Of a stretch of DNA of 64,000 bases, positions 1 through 8,588 are shown in pieces (within the stretch, counting starts at the first letter, position 1; each line of letters starts with the position of its first letter). Position numbers and translations under genes: made by a program. The stretch lies in contig JAWBKZ010000002.1 in assembly GCA_038831005.1 (NCBI GenBank), positions 267,021-331,020 of the forward strand. The letters are read 5' to 3'. The stretch is from Ignisphaera sp. GTDB taxonomy: Archaea > Thermoproteota > Thermoprotei_A > Sulfolobales > Ignisphaeraceae. Under the pieces are notes generated by a model, which had not been told where the DNA came from, did no database searches, and worked only from the letters and a program-made list of their open reading frames with translations.

Positions 1-130
1 TAGTTAGTGGTGTTGTGAGTAATTTGATGGATTGTTCTAGAGTTGAGCACTATATAGGATATATTCTGTATACTTAAGCCTGTATCTATTTCATGTGGTT
101 TCATGTATATGGTTCTAGTCTTGCGTTATC

Positions 131-733
131 TTATATTCTGTATATTGTGCATCTGCCGTTGGGTTTCATAACCATGTATCCTACAATCTTTTTATTTTCT
201 CTGCATAGTATGAATCTACAGTTCCTGAAGATTGTTAAAGCTCTTACTATATTCAGTAGATCTACTGCTGATGCAGATATATGTAGCACTAGCTGTATAT
301 AGATGAATGGATCTCTAGTCAATGTATATGTTATTGCTAGAGGAAGTGTTATAAGCATCTGTGGAGCTAATGCTATATAGATGTACTCGCTCCATAGAAT
401 CTCCTTATACTCTATAACTAATCCACCTAAACCTATGGATAAACGTATCTTAGCATCTTTTCCAAGAATGTATCTAGCTACAAAATAGTGTATATATTCA
501 TGTGCTAGAGCTATAGCTATAAACATTAGGATAGTTGTAGTTAATATGTATGGTTTATTCATTGTGTTAATGTATTGAGTGATTCTCGAAAGAGCTGAAA
601 AACCTATAGTTATAGCGACAATTATTGTGATATAAATAGATAAATCGTATTTAGTAATACATCCAGATACATTACAGCTCAAAATAATCACCATGAATGC
701 TTTAGCTATATTGTTATCGAGATAAAGATACAA
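131..733 (-). CDS. Membrane zincin-like peptidase (DUF3267-type)
   Basis: A 200-residue protein with several hydrophobic segments and an HEYIH (HExxH) zinc-metallopeptidase signature near residue 79, inside a membrane segment. Further on, SASAVDLLNI resembles the third metal-ligand region of DUF3267-type site-2-protease-like proteins. By family knowledge such proteins are putative intramembrane zinc peptidases, and the substrate is unknown. Residues 1-25 form another hydrophobic stretch with two cysteines. It lies alone on the minus strand and diverges from the downstream GHMP kinase gene. The family call rests on HExxH plus topology only; a plain membrane protein with a chance motif is the alternative. 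Confidence 0.6.
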   Translation of the reverse strand: MYLYLDNNIAKAFMVIILSCNVSGCITKYDLSIYITIIVAITIGFSALSRITQYINTMNKPYILTTTILMFIAIALAHEYIHYFVARYILGKDAKIRLSIGLGGLVIEYKEILWSEYIYIALAPQMLITLPLAITYTLTRDPFIYIQLVLHISASAVDLLNIVRALTIFRNCRFILCRENKKIVGYMVMKPNGRCTIYRI

Positions 734-938
734 AAATCACAAAAATCTATATATATTCTGTAGATACATGTGTATAGATAGAGATGATTGAGAGAATATC
801 TATCAACTATAGAGGCTTTAAGCTACAGCTTATCGATTTAGAAATATCTTGAATCCTGTGTGCTGGATATTATTGCTATGCTTCTTTAATTGTTAAGCTT
901 TTTAGGATTGATAACAATATGCTTCTAGGTGAATAGCA

Positions 939-1895
939 TTGGAATGCTTAAGAATCAAGGCTCCAGCTCATCTTCATGCAGGAAATATGGATCTTCATGG
1001 AGGTTTTGGAAGACTTTTCGGAACAGTTGGATTCACTATTGATTACCCATTCATTGTTGTTGAGGTTGAGAAGAGTAGAGATATTCAAGCTGATGATCCA
1101 TATGCAAAAAGGTTTGCAGAATCTCTGGTAAAGAGTTTTGAAACTGGTGGTGTAGTTGTTAGAGTTAGGGAAAGGTTTTATGAGAATGCTGGTCTAGGGT
1201 ACATAACCACGCTTGGGCTATCCATAGGTTTAGGTATCTCAGAGTTATACAATCTTAGGAAATCTCTTGAAGAAATAGCTCTAACTATTAAGAGAGGTCT
1301 TGTAACAGCTCTAGGTCTATATGCTTGTAGATATGGTGGATTTATAGTTGAGGGTGGGTTTAGGAAAGAACTTAGGGATAGAAGTATCCCGCCGCTGATA
1401 TTTCGTGGAGATATTCCTGATGATTGGTTCTTTGTGGTAGCTGTTCCAGAGAGGCCTTGGAGAAAACTGAATAAGCTTAGAGTTAGTAGTGAGCCTAAGA
1501 TTCTAGAGGAGGTTAGAGCTAGTGATGAAGAAGCTTCATATCTATCGAGACTTGTCCTCATGAAGATTATACCTAGTTTTATTGAAAAGGATCTCAAGAG
1601 TTTTGGCGAAGGTTTGACGGAATTCAATAGAAGGCTTGGTTATATATGGATGAAGTATCAAGGAGGGGTGTATTGTGATCCTCTTGTAGAGAGAGGTATC
1701 GAGATAATGACTAGATACACATATGCTGCTTGTCAATCTTCATGGGGTCCAACATTCTACGGTATAACAGATAGTGAAGAATCTGCAAAAAGAGCTGTAG
1801 AAGAACTTGAACAATTGTTGAGAGGCAATGGTGGTGGGGTTGTGTTTGTTACACATGGTAGAAACAGAGGGTTAGAGGTAGAGAGTTGTGGTTAG
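939..1895 (+). CDS. GHMP-family kinase, beta-RFA-P synthase-like
   Basis: This 318-residue protein starts at TTG 939 behind AGGTGA. The N-terminus (APAHLHAGNMDLHGGFGR) matches the archaeal beta-ribofuranosylaminobenzene 5'-phosphate synthase family. GLGYITTLGLSIG near residue 87 corresponds to the GHMP glycine-rich phosphate loop. In methanogens the family makes a methanopterin precursor from PRPP and 4-hydroxybenzoate. In crenarchaea its exact substrate is less clear, so I only assert the family. It overlaps the next gene by 8 bp, so the two are probably co-transcribed. Confidence 0.75.
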   Translation: MECLRIKAPAHLHAGNMDLHGGFGRLFGTVGFTIDYPFIVVEVEKSRDIQADDPYAKRFAESLVKSFETGGVVVRVRERFYENAGLGYITTLGLSIGLGISELYNLRKSLEEIALTIKRGLVTALGLYACRYGGFIVEGGFRKELRDRSIPPLIFRGDIPDDWFFVVAVPERPWRKLNKLRVSSEPKILEEVRASDEEASYLSRLVLMKIIPSFIEKDLKSFGEGLTEFNRRLGYIWMKYQGGVYCDPLVERGIEIMTRYTYAACQSSWGPTFYGITDSEESAKRAVEELEQLLRGNGGGVVFVTHGRNRGLEVESCG

Positions 1896-3030
1896 AGTTA
1901 TTGGAACAGATTCGGGTACCAAGAGCTACGATATATTTGGTTTTGATGACGAGTCTGGAGAGATTCTTGTCGACGAGTCTATACCTAGAGATGAGATGGT
2001 TAGAGACCCATCGATAGTTGTCAAGAGGCTTAAACAGATAGATAATGTTTATCGAATTGATGCTATTGTTGCTTCAAGTGGTTATGGTATGCCTCTTAAA
2101 TTAGCTAGAGATGCTACTGATGAAGAGATAGCTATGGCTACTTTTGTAACTGAAAACGATGTTAAGAGAGGGCTGAGGATACTTGGTTTAAGGAAGTTAA
2201 TGAAGATGTTGAAAGAAGATAAACAGCTGAATGAAAAGACCTACTTTACCCCAGGTGTTATACATCTACCCACAGTCCCTAGGTATAGAAAAATCAATAG
2301 GATAGATATGGGTACATCAGACAAGATATACTCTGTAGCACTAGCTATAGCGAGACATGCAGAAGCAAAAAACATAAGCTATAGCTCAGTAAACCTGATT
2401 ACTGTTGAAGTAGGTTTCGCATATACATCAGCTATAGCTGTAAAGTGTGGTGAAATAGTTGATGCTTTAGCTGGAACATCTGGTTTTCCAAGCTATCTTG
2501 GGGGAGGCTTTATCGATGGCGAGATATTCTATGCTGTAGCAAATGTTGCAGAGGTATCTAAAGAGGTTTTGTTTAGAGGTGGTGCAGCATATCTATCGAA
2601 TATAGATCCATTTAGAACACCTATAGAGATGTTTATTGAGATGGAAGATGAGGGATATAGACTTATGCTTGAATCTATAGCGAAAGACATCTCTGTGCTA
2701 ATGGTTTCAACAGAACCAGACTCTATATACTTTAGCGGACGCTTCACTAGAGTGAAGAAGTTTATGGAGGATTTATCTAGATATCTAGAGGAGAATCTGT
2801 TCAAGAAGTTTAGAGAGAGTCCTATGATAGTTAAACTAGAGAGTAGAGGTAGGATAGCTAAAGAAGCAGCTGAAGGAGCAGCTATAATCGCTAGCGGAAT
2901 TGTTGGTGGAAGGTATAGAGAGTTAGTCGATGTTCTTAGACTTAGAGAGAGTAGTGGCACGATATTCGACTATATAAATATTGTGGATAAAGAGAAGCTT
3001 ATAGAGAGATACAGCTTTTTACTCTATTAA
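1888..3030 (+). CDS. DUF1464 family protein (ASKHA-fold, predicted kinase)
   Basis: A 380-residue protein starting at GTG 1888 inside the end of the upstream kinase gene. The start GTDSGTKSYDIFGFD and the later glycine-rich blocks (AGTSGFPSYLGGG, EGAAIIASGIVGG) are typical of the DUF1464/COG2441 family. That family has been annotated as a predicted butyrate kinase because it has the acetate-kinase/sugar-kinase/Hsp70 ATPase fold. No biochemical function is established to my knowledge. Translational coupling to a GHMP kinase suggests a shared small-molecule phosphorylation pathway, which is inference. Confidence 0.7.
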   Translation: MVRVIGTDSGTKSYDIFGFDDESGEILVDESIPRDEMVRDPSIVVKRLKQIDNVYRIDAIVASSGYGMPLKLARDATDEEIAMATFVTENDVKRGLRILGLRKLMKMLKEDKQLNEKTYFTPGVIHLPTVPRYRKINRIDMGTSDKIYSVALAIARHAEAKNISYSSVNLITVEVGFAYTSAIAVKCGEIVDALAGTSGFPSYLGGGFIDGEIFYAVANVAEVSKEVLFRGGAAYLSNIDPFRTPIEMFIEMEDEGYRLMLESIAKDISVLMVSTEPDSIYFSGRFTRVKKFMEDLSRYLEENLFKKFRESPMIVKLESRGRIAKEAAEGAAIIASGIVGGRYRELVDVLRLRESSGTIFDYINIVDKEKLIERYSFLLY

Positions 3031-3116
3031 CCAGAGGTTTCTATCTAGAACACAGTATCAATAGCTATGTATCACTATAATCAGTTTATCGATATCTTGC
3101 AGAGACTTGAATAGAT

Positions 3117-3596
3117 TTAGTTATTAGGTGGATCTGATATATCGGCTATTACTGGATTAAGTATAGCTAATATATCTCTAACCTTTACTAGAGCTAAAGA
3201 ATATAAATCTCCTCCACCACACCATACATACTCTTTTCCAGCAACATCTTGATCAACAACAATCATATAGCTCTTTATACACTCAGTTAGAGGAGAAACT
3301 CCACCTACATCAAAACCTGTATACATCTTTACTTCATGAGGTTTAGCCATTCTCAGGGATCTAGCTTTTACTACATTTGCTAGTTTTCTGTAGCTAAGCT
3401 TCTTGTTACCTGGAACTATAGCTATCACAGGTAGAGAATCAGCTATCAGAACTAGTGTTTTTATGATACTCGATGGATCTGCACCACACATATGTGATGC
3501 TTTTTCAACAGATTCAACAGTATCGCTAAATCTGTATAGAGTAGCAGAGATATTGTATCTCTCTATGAATTCTTGAACACTATCGCTACACATCAT
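3117..3596 (-). CDS. YbaK/ProX-type aminoacyl-tRNA editing protein
   Basis: This 159-residue protein is a single YbaK/ProRS-editing domain of normal length for a free-standing trans-editing factor. Visible features are KTLVLIAD, GNKKLSYRKLANV (conserved lysine region) and GGVSPLTE. By family knowledge it hydrolyses misacylated tRNA such as Cys-tRNA(Pro) or Ala-tRNA(Pro). Which substrate it prefers cannot be read from the sequence. It lies 6 bp downstream of the marC-like gene on the same strand, so the two may share a transcript. Confidence 0.8.
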   Translation of the reverse strand: MMCSDSVQEFIERYNISATLYRFSDTVESVEKASHMCGADPSSIIKTLVLIADSLPVIAIVPGNKKLSYRKLANVVKARSLRMAKPHEVKMYTGFDVGGVSPLTECIKSYMIVVDQDVAGKEYVWCGGGDLYSLALVKVRDILAILNPVIADISDPPNN

Positions 3597-3602
3597 AGTG
3601 CA

Positions 3603-4220
3603 TCAGCTACTAAGTAGTGTAGAGACTATGTTTCTTAGACCTGATACAAACATTTCTACAGCAAAAGACGCTATGATTATCGACATAAATCTCCCTAAAC
3701 CATGTATAAATGTGTTACCAAGAAGCTTTACAATCTTGTTTGATACCAAGAGTATTATGTATGTAGCTAAGAAGGCTATATATGAAGCTAGTAATGTGTT
3801 GACTATTCCATAAACTTTAGACGAAGCTATAAGTAGTGTCATAGTGCCTGGACCAACTATCAATGGAGTAGCTATAGGTACAATAATGTATTCACCAACA
3901 CTTATTCTGGATGGCTTGTGTCCTGTTATCAATGTATCTATAGATATAGCCATAAGGAGCACTCCTGCAGCAATTTTGAGGTAAGAGATATCGAGTCCCA
4001 GTATATGTAGTACAGCTCCACCAATTGTTGAAAATATTGTTAGTAGAGCGAATATCACTATCGAAGCTCTATTAATATAAGTTCTAGCCTCTTTATCACC
4101 AAAACCAGATAGAGCTTCAACTAGTGCTGGAACAGCTGCTAGAGGATCCATTATAGCGAATATCTGTACCGATAGTATTGCTACTGTTGGTAGATCTATT
4201 GCTAGATTTATATAGCTCAA
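3603..4220 (-). CDS. MarC family integral membrane protein
   Basis: A 205-residue protein with about six hydrophobic helices. The conserved MDPLAAVPAL segment in helix 1, the GGAVLHILGLDISYLKIAAG region and the PLIVGPGTMT motif mark the MarC (UPF0056) family. These are inner-membrane proteins of unknown transport function. It heads a two-gene minus-strand unit with the YbaK-like gene and diverges from the EamA transporter. Confidence 0.8.
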   Translation of the reverse strand: MSYINLAIDLPTVAILSVQIFAIMDPLAAVPALVEALSGFGDKEARTYINRASIVIFALLTIFSTIGGAVLHILGLDISYLKIAAGVLLMAISIDTLITGHKPSRISVGEYIIVPIATPLIVGPGTMTLLIASSKVYGIVNTLLASYIAFLATYIILLVSNKIVKLLGNTFIHGLGRFMSIIIASFAVEMFVSGLRNIVSTLLSS

Positions 4221-4275
4221 TTACCTCTACCATTACTTGTTTTACCTCTTAGATGGTGTAGAGGTTTATTAGCTA

Positions 4276-5154
4276 ATGGTATCGAGAGATGGTGTAGAGA
4301 TACCTTTTTGCCATGTGTTGCTCTACATAATCTCTATACTTAGCATAGGTTCAGCATCTATACTTGTGAAATTATCAAATGCTAGTGGTGTTGCTTGTGC
4401 TTTTTGGAGACTCTCTATATCATCTATAGTTCTGGGCATAATCTATGGTCTATGGAGAAGAGGTAGAAAGAGGTTGTGTGGAAGAGAGGTTGTTCTTCTT
4501 CTTGTTTCAAGCTCTTCACTCGCTCTACACTTAATTCTGTGGATGGAGTCTCTCTTCAGATTGCCTATAGCTGTGAGTGTTACAATAGTTGTTGCATATC
4601 CTCTTCATCTCTCTATAGCCTATACAGTCTATGAAAAGAGCATAAGTCATTTACCGACTCTTTTAGGTTCTATCATAGGTTTCTTAGGTATACTGATGCT
4701 CTTTCGAGATGCATTTACATCAGCTACCATAGATATTGTGGGAGTGGTTCAGAGTTTTTCAGCATCAATATTTGCTGCACTATACTTCCATATAGGTAGA
4801 GTGTTGAGGAGATCGATGGATCTAGAGCTCTATACAGCATCTGTATATGGGATAGGTGCATCAGTAGTACTTCTGTATTCTATATTTGTGGAAGAGAATG
4901 TGTTGAGCTATATTCCATCTTCATGGATGTGGTTCTTGATGTTAGCAATAATACCTACAATAGGTGGACACACAGTTATGAACTATCTTTTGAAGTTTTA
5001 TAGAAGCTCTACTGTAGCATCTATAGCTTTAACAGAACCAGTAGTAGCAACAATACTTGCCTCAACTATTCTTAGAGAACCTATAGAATTTGTGTATCTG
5101 ATTGCCTTAACCAAGGTTTTGATAGGACTCTACATAGTGATTAGGTATTCATAG
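4276..5154 (+). CDS. EamA/DMT superfamily transporter
   Basis: This 292-residue protein shows about ten transmembrane helices in two five-helix halves, the EamA (drug/metabolite transporter) layout. Typical helix-end motifs are visible: ASGVACAFWRL in the first half and SIALTEPVVATILASTIL in the second. The family exports or imports small metabolites and the substrate cannot be predicted. The ATG lies 55 bp from the divergent marC-like start, so the two genes probably use back-to-back promoters. Confidence 0.8.
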   Translation: MVSRDGVEIPFCHVLLYIISILSIGSASILVKLSNASGVACAFWRLSISSIVLGIIYGLWRRGRKRLCGREVVLLLVSSSSLALHLILWMESLFRLPIAVSVTIVVAYPLHLSIAYTVYEKSISHLPTLLGSIIGFLGILMLFRDAFTSATIDIVGVVQSFSASIFAALYFHIGRVLRRSMDLELYTASVYGIGASVVLLYSIFVEENVLSYIPSSWMWFLMLAIIPTIGGHTVMNYLLKFYRSSTVASIALTEPVVATILASTILREPIEFVYLIALTKVLIGLYIVIRYS

Positions 5155-5203
5155 CGATACTCTATACAAAAGCATCTTCTATCTATGGTTCAGTCTTCTG
5201 TTT

Positions 5204-6547
5204 CTAGATCCATGGTGTATAGATAGGGGGTCCCAGGAACTCTTCTTCGGTTATATCTCTATCCTTGAAAACTACAACAAATATTGAGGATAGCGTTATA
5301 AATGAAGATACCAAGGCAAAGGGTCTAACAATGAATTCGCCTACGTTTTTTGCAACATCTTGTGATTTAAGATCAACTCTATCGATATATATACGGTTAC
5401 CACGGCTAGCTATACCCCATATATTTACATTTATTACATCAGTTACAATACTGCCGGTAAAATTGATAAGCACACCTCTTTCATCATATACACCTCTACC
5501 AACTATTTGCATGAAGATCCTTATACCGTAATCACGTGCAACAACATTACCTCTAAAGTCTATGGGGACAAGCGTTGATGGTGGAGCTATATCGTTCTTT
5601 ATTACTCCTGACCATAGCAGTCTGTTGAATGCTATCCTGGGTAGATCTATTGATGGAGATATAGCTTCATCTCCTAATGGTGTATATGCTGCTTGATCTC
5701 TAAAGCATATGTCTTGGTTACACACATTTACATCAATTATGTAGACATTTGCTGATCTTGTCGCATTTGCGGTAGAGTATGTAGAGCCTATGAGAACAGC
5801 TATAAGGAGTATTGATAGTAGTGTTTTAGCTATAGATCCAAGGCCCTTGGTTGTGTAGAGATCATATGGTTTAAGGAAATAGTAGAAGGTTTCTATAGAT
5901 CTTCTCTTTAGAAGGTATATCAAGGCTATTCCAGCTATAAATCCTCCTACATGTGCAAAAAACGCTATTCCACCAAAACGTAGATATCCGTATATAACTT
6001 GTGTAGCGAACCAGAATAATAGAAAGAATAGAGCTGTTGTAGTAAAACATAGAGGTATCAGGAATAGAAACCAACATATATTGAGTCTTCTTCTAGGATA
6101 GAGCATTAGGTAGGCACCTAGAAGTCCACTTATAGCTCCAGAAGCTCCTAGAGCGGGTATAATGAGGTTTAGTGTACCCATGATTGGTGTGAATCCTGTG
6201 TGAAAAATTGTTGCAACTATACCTGAAGCTAGGTATAGAGCTAGGTATTTCTTTACCCCTAGTAGTTGCTCTATCTCTTTCCCAAACCAGTAGAGAAACA
6301 TCATGTTGAAGAATATGTGGAATATATCTCCATGGAGAAACATGCTTGATAGAATTCTATACCATTGTGTAGGGTTTTGAAGCATTATTGGTACATAAGC
6401 GAATCTATCTACCCATTCTTGTGTAACACTTGAGAAAAAGTTTTGAGCTGATGAGGCAAAGTATATTGCTACATTAATGGCTATAAGTGTGTAGGTAGCT
6501 ATAGGTCTCTCTCTTCTTCTAGGTGTCCAGATCCATTCATAAGACAA
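5204..6547 (-). CDS. Rhomboid family intramembrane serine protease with C-terminal extension
   Basis: A 447-residue protein with a TTG start. Residues about 15-230 form the rhomboid core: HGDIFHIFFNMMFL, the catalytic GASGAISG near residue 135 and the catalytic-helix histidine in FAHVGGF near residue 198. These give the Ser-His dyad of intramembrane cleavage. After a further helix near residue 245 comes a soluble domain of about 130 residues, outside the membrane on topology grounds. A last hydrophobic segment and a charged tail end the protein. The extension is longer than in minimal archaeal rhomboids. Substrates are unknown. Confidence 0.88.
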   Translation of the reverse strand: MSYEWIWTPRRRERPIATYTLIAINVAIYFASSAQNFFSSVTQEWVDRFAYVPIMLQNPTQWYRILSSMFLHGDIFHIFFNMMFLYWFGKEIEQLLGVKKYLALYLASGIVATIFHTGFTPIMGTLNLIIPALGASGAISGLLGAYLMLYPRRRLNICWFLFLIPLCFTTTALFFLLFWFATQVIYGYLRFGGIAFFAHVGGFIAGIALIYLLKRRSIETFYYFLKPYDLYTTKGLGSIAKTLLSILLIAVLIGSTYSTANATRSANVYIIDVNVCNQDICFRDQAAYTPLGDEAISPSIDLPRIAFNRLLWSGVIKNDIAPPSTLVPIDFRGNVVARDYGIRIFMQIVGRGVYDERGVLINFTGSIVTDVINVNIWGIASRGNRIYIDRVDLKSQDVAKNVGEFIVRPFALVSSFITLSSIFVVVFKDRDITEEEFLGPPIYTPWI

Positions 6548-6606
6548 TTCTCTTAACCTCTCACCAACACTACTTTAGTAGTTATATAAGGCTTCAAGAA
6601 GATATT

Positions 6607-7515
6607 CTAGAAATTATTCCCTATCTTTACAACAGCTTTACCTAGAGGAACACCTATGTCTCTCGCAATAGGTCTACATTTAGCTACAAGCATATATACC
6701 ACAGGTTTCTTCAACATGTTCTCTATCTCTGTTATATATTCATAGTTAGCCATACCTTTAGCTACAACAACATCAACATTGTTAAGTATCTCAATAACTT
6801 CTGGCTTTACTTCGTCTAAGAATATGCTTGAGGCATCACTACATGTATCAATAACTCTATCGAAACTCTCATGTAGATTAGCATCTACAGTATCTTCTAT
6901 AGTTATATCGTTTTGAAAAGCACCACCTTTAACAACAGCTATTACTTTCTTACCCATATACTTAAGTACATCAGCTAGAATCTTATCGAATACAGCTTCG
7001 CCTGAGTTATCCATTAGGATAGCTACGTCATTAGCATTCATAAAGATGTTGATTATTGGATCTATATCTCCGTATATTTCAAGAGAATTGGCTAGATTCT
7101 TAATGTCGTTAATATCTGGTGGTGTGTATCCTGCAACACCTGTATCTAGTGTGTTTCCTATAAGCGATATCTTTATAGCTATACGGAGTCTATCTATAGG
7201 GCTAGGTATGCTTTCTATTATCTGTTTTATCTCTCTATAGATCTTTAGAGCTTCTTCATTAGCTCTCTTCTTAAGCTCTCTATATGGGTCAGAAAGTCCT
7301 GTGGTATGCTTTATGTATCTGAATAGATCTGTTGCTATAACTGTTGGTATACATAGACTATCGTATCTATCTCTACAGTTCTTCAATCTATTGCTAACTT
7401 TCTCCACAATGTTCTTGATCATCTCTACACGTTTATCTTCATCATATATGAGTTTCTCTATATCTTTTAGCCTTATATTGATTTGACAAGCTATACATTC
7501 GGCATACAGCTTCAC
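6607..7515 (-). CDS. DUF89 family damage-control phosphatase
   Basis: This 302-residue protein begins MKLYAECIACQ. It carries the DUF89 metal-site blocks: DNSGEAVFD near residue 169, followed by KGGAFQNDIT, and AKGMANYE near the C-terminus. DUF89/ARMT1-like proteins are metal-dependent phosphatases thought to remove damaged or overabundant phosphometabolites. The precise substrate is not evident. Length and domain order are normal for the archaeal COG1578 branch. Confidence 0.8.
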   Translation of the reverse strand: MKLYAECIACQINIRLKDIEKLIYDEDKRVEMIKNIVEKVSNRLKNCRDRYDSLCIPTVIATDLFRYIKHTTGLSDPYRELKKRANEEALKIYREIKQIIESIPSPIDRLRIAIKISLIGNTLDTGVAGYTPPDINDIKNLANSLEIYGDIDPIINIFMNANDVAILMDNSGEAVFDKILADVLKYMGKKVIAVVKGGAFQNDITIEDTVDANLHESFDRVIDTCSDASSIFLDEVKPEVIEILNNVDVVVAKGMANYEYITEIENMLKKPVVYMLVAKCRPIARDIGVPLGKAVVKIGNNF

Positions 7516-7589
7516 GTAGTTACACCGATGCTGATTAATAGTCTTAAGTATATAAGTTAGAGGTAGATAACAGTATCAATAGTTTTGAG

Positions 7590-8411
7590 GTGGTGGATAT
7601 AGAGCTAGATTCATGGATCTTTACGCTTGGCAACGAGATTGTGCAGGGAAGAGTTATAAACACTAATGCGAGTTTCATTGGCAGAAGATTAACTCTTCTA
7701 GGTTTTCGTGTTGTAGGTGTATTATCGTTAATAGATGATGTAGATGTGATATCTAGATACATATCATTGGTGTTGAAGGAGAAGCCAAGAGTTATAGTAT
7801 CAACAGGTGGTCTTGGGCCAACACATGATGATAGAACACTTGAAGCTATATCAAAAGCTGTAAACAAGAGACTAGTTATCAATCAAGAAGCACTAGAAAT
7901 GATTAAAGCTAGATACAGTTTACATGGCATAGAGCTAACAATAGAGAGGATCAAGATGGCCTATCTACCCGAAGGCGCTATCCCGATACCCAATCCCATC
8001 GGTACAGCTCCTGGTTCTTGGCTTGAAGTAGGAGAAACAATAATAGTATCTCTACCAGGTGTGCCTAAAGAAATGGAGATTATGTGGAGTTCATGGGTTG
8101 AACCTAGATTAAGAGCTATAGGGCCACCAATACATATAGTAGAGAGGTTATTTGTAATCGAGGATGTGCCTGAAGCAACATTTGCACCAATAGTTAAAGA
8201 TGTTCTTAAAGTGTTTTCAAATCTATACATAAAAACTCATCCCAAAGGAGATGAGGTAGGGAAACAGGTTCTTGAGGTATACGTGATGTATTCACATAGA
8301 GATAGAAATGAAGCAGAAGTAGCTATAGATAATGCTATCCAGCTTCTACACAAGAAATTTAGAGAAAGATACGGTACAGAACTTAAATCAATGCTAGTTA
8401 AAGTAAAGTAA
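7590..8411 (+). CDS. CinA/MoaB-type molybdopterin-binding domain protein
   Basis: A 273-residue protein with GTG start 7590 behind TGAGG. It has the MoCF-type signature STGGLGPTHDDRT around residues 70-82 and LPGVPKEMEIMW further on, as in the N-terminal domain of CinA. The C-terminal nicotinamide-nucleotide amidohydrolase domain of bacterial CinA is absent, as is usual in archaea. CinA N-terminal domains act as ADP-ribose/NAD-derivative pyrophosphatases in characterised members. A role in molybdenum cofactor metabolism is the other possibility, and neither is shown by context. Confidence 0.75.
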   Translation: MVDIELDSWIFTLGNEIVQGRVINTNASFIGRRLTLLGFRVVGVLSLIDDVDVISRYISLVLKEKPRVIVSTGGLGPTHDDRTLEAISKAVNKRLVINQEALEMIKARYSLHGIELTIERIKMAYLPEGAIPIPNPIGTAPGSWLEVGETIIVSLPGVPKEMEIMWSSWVEPRLRAIGPPIHIVERLFVIEDVPEATFAPIVKDVLKVFSNLYIKTHPKGDEVGKQVLEVYVMYSHRDRNEAEVAIDNAIQLLHKKFRERYGTELKSMLVKVK

Positions 8412-8588
8412 CGTTAATCGTAAACAGTATTTTTACTCAAACAATAAACGGAAATATCGATATAGCGTTGAAAACAGTATACAGACTTATTTTCTAGAAT
8501 ATAGAATAATTAAGATATAGACTTCTTACTATAGTAGTAATGCTTAAGTGTTTTTCATTGATATAGCATCTGGTAGTATTTTGTTGTG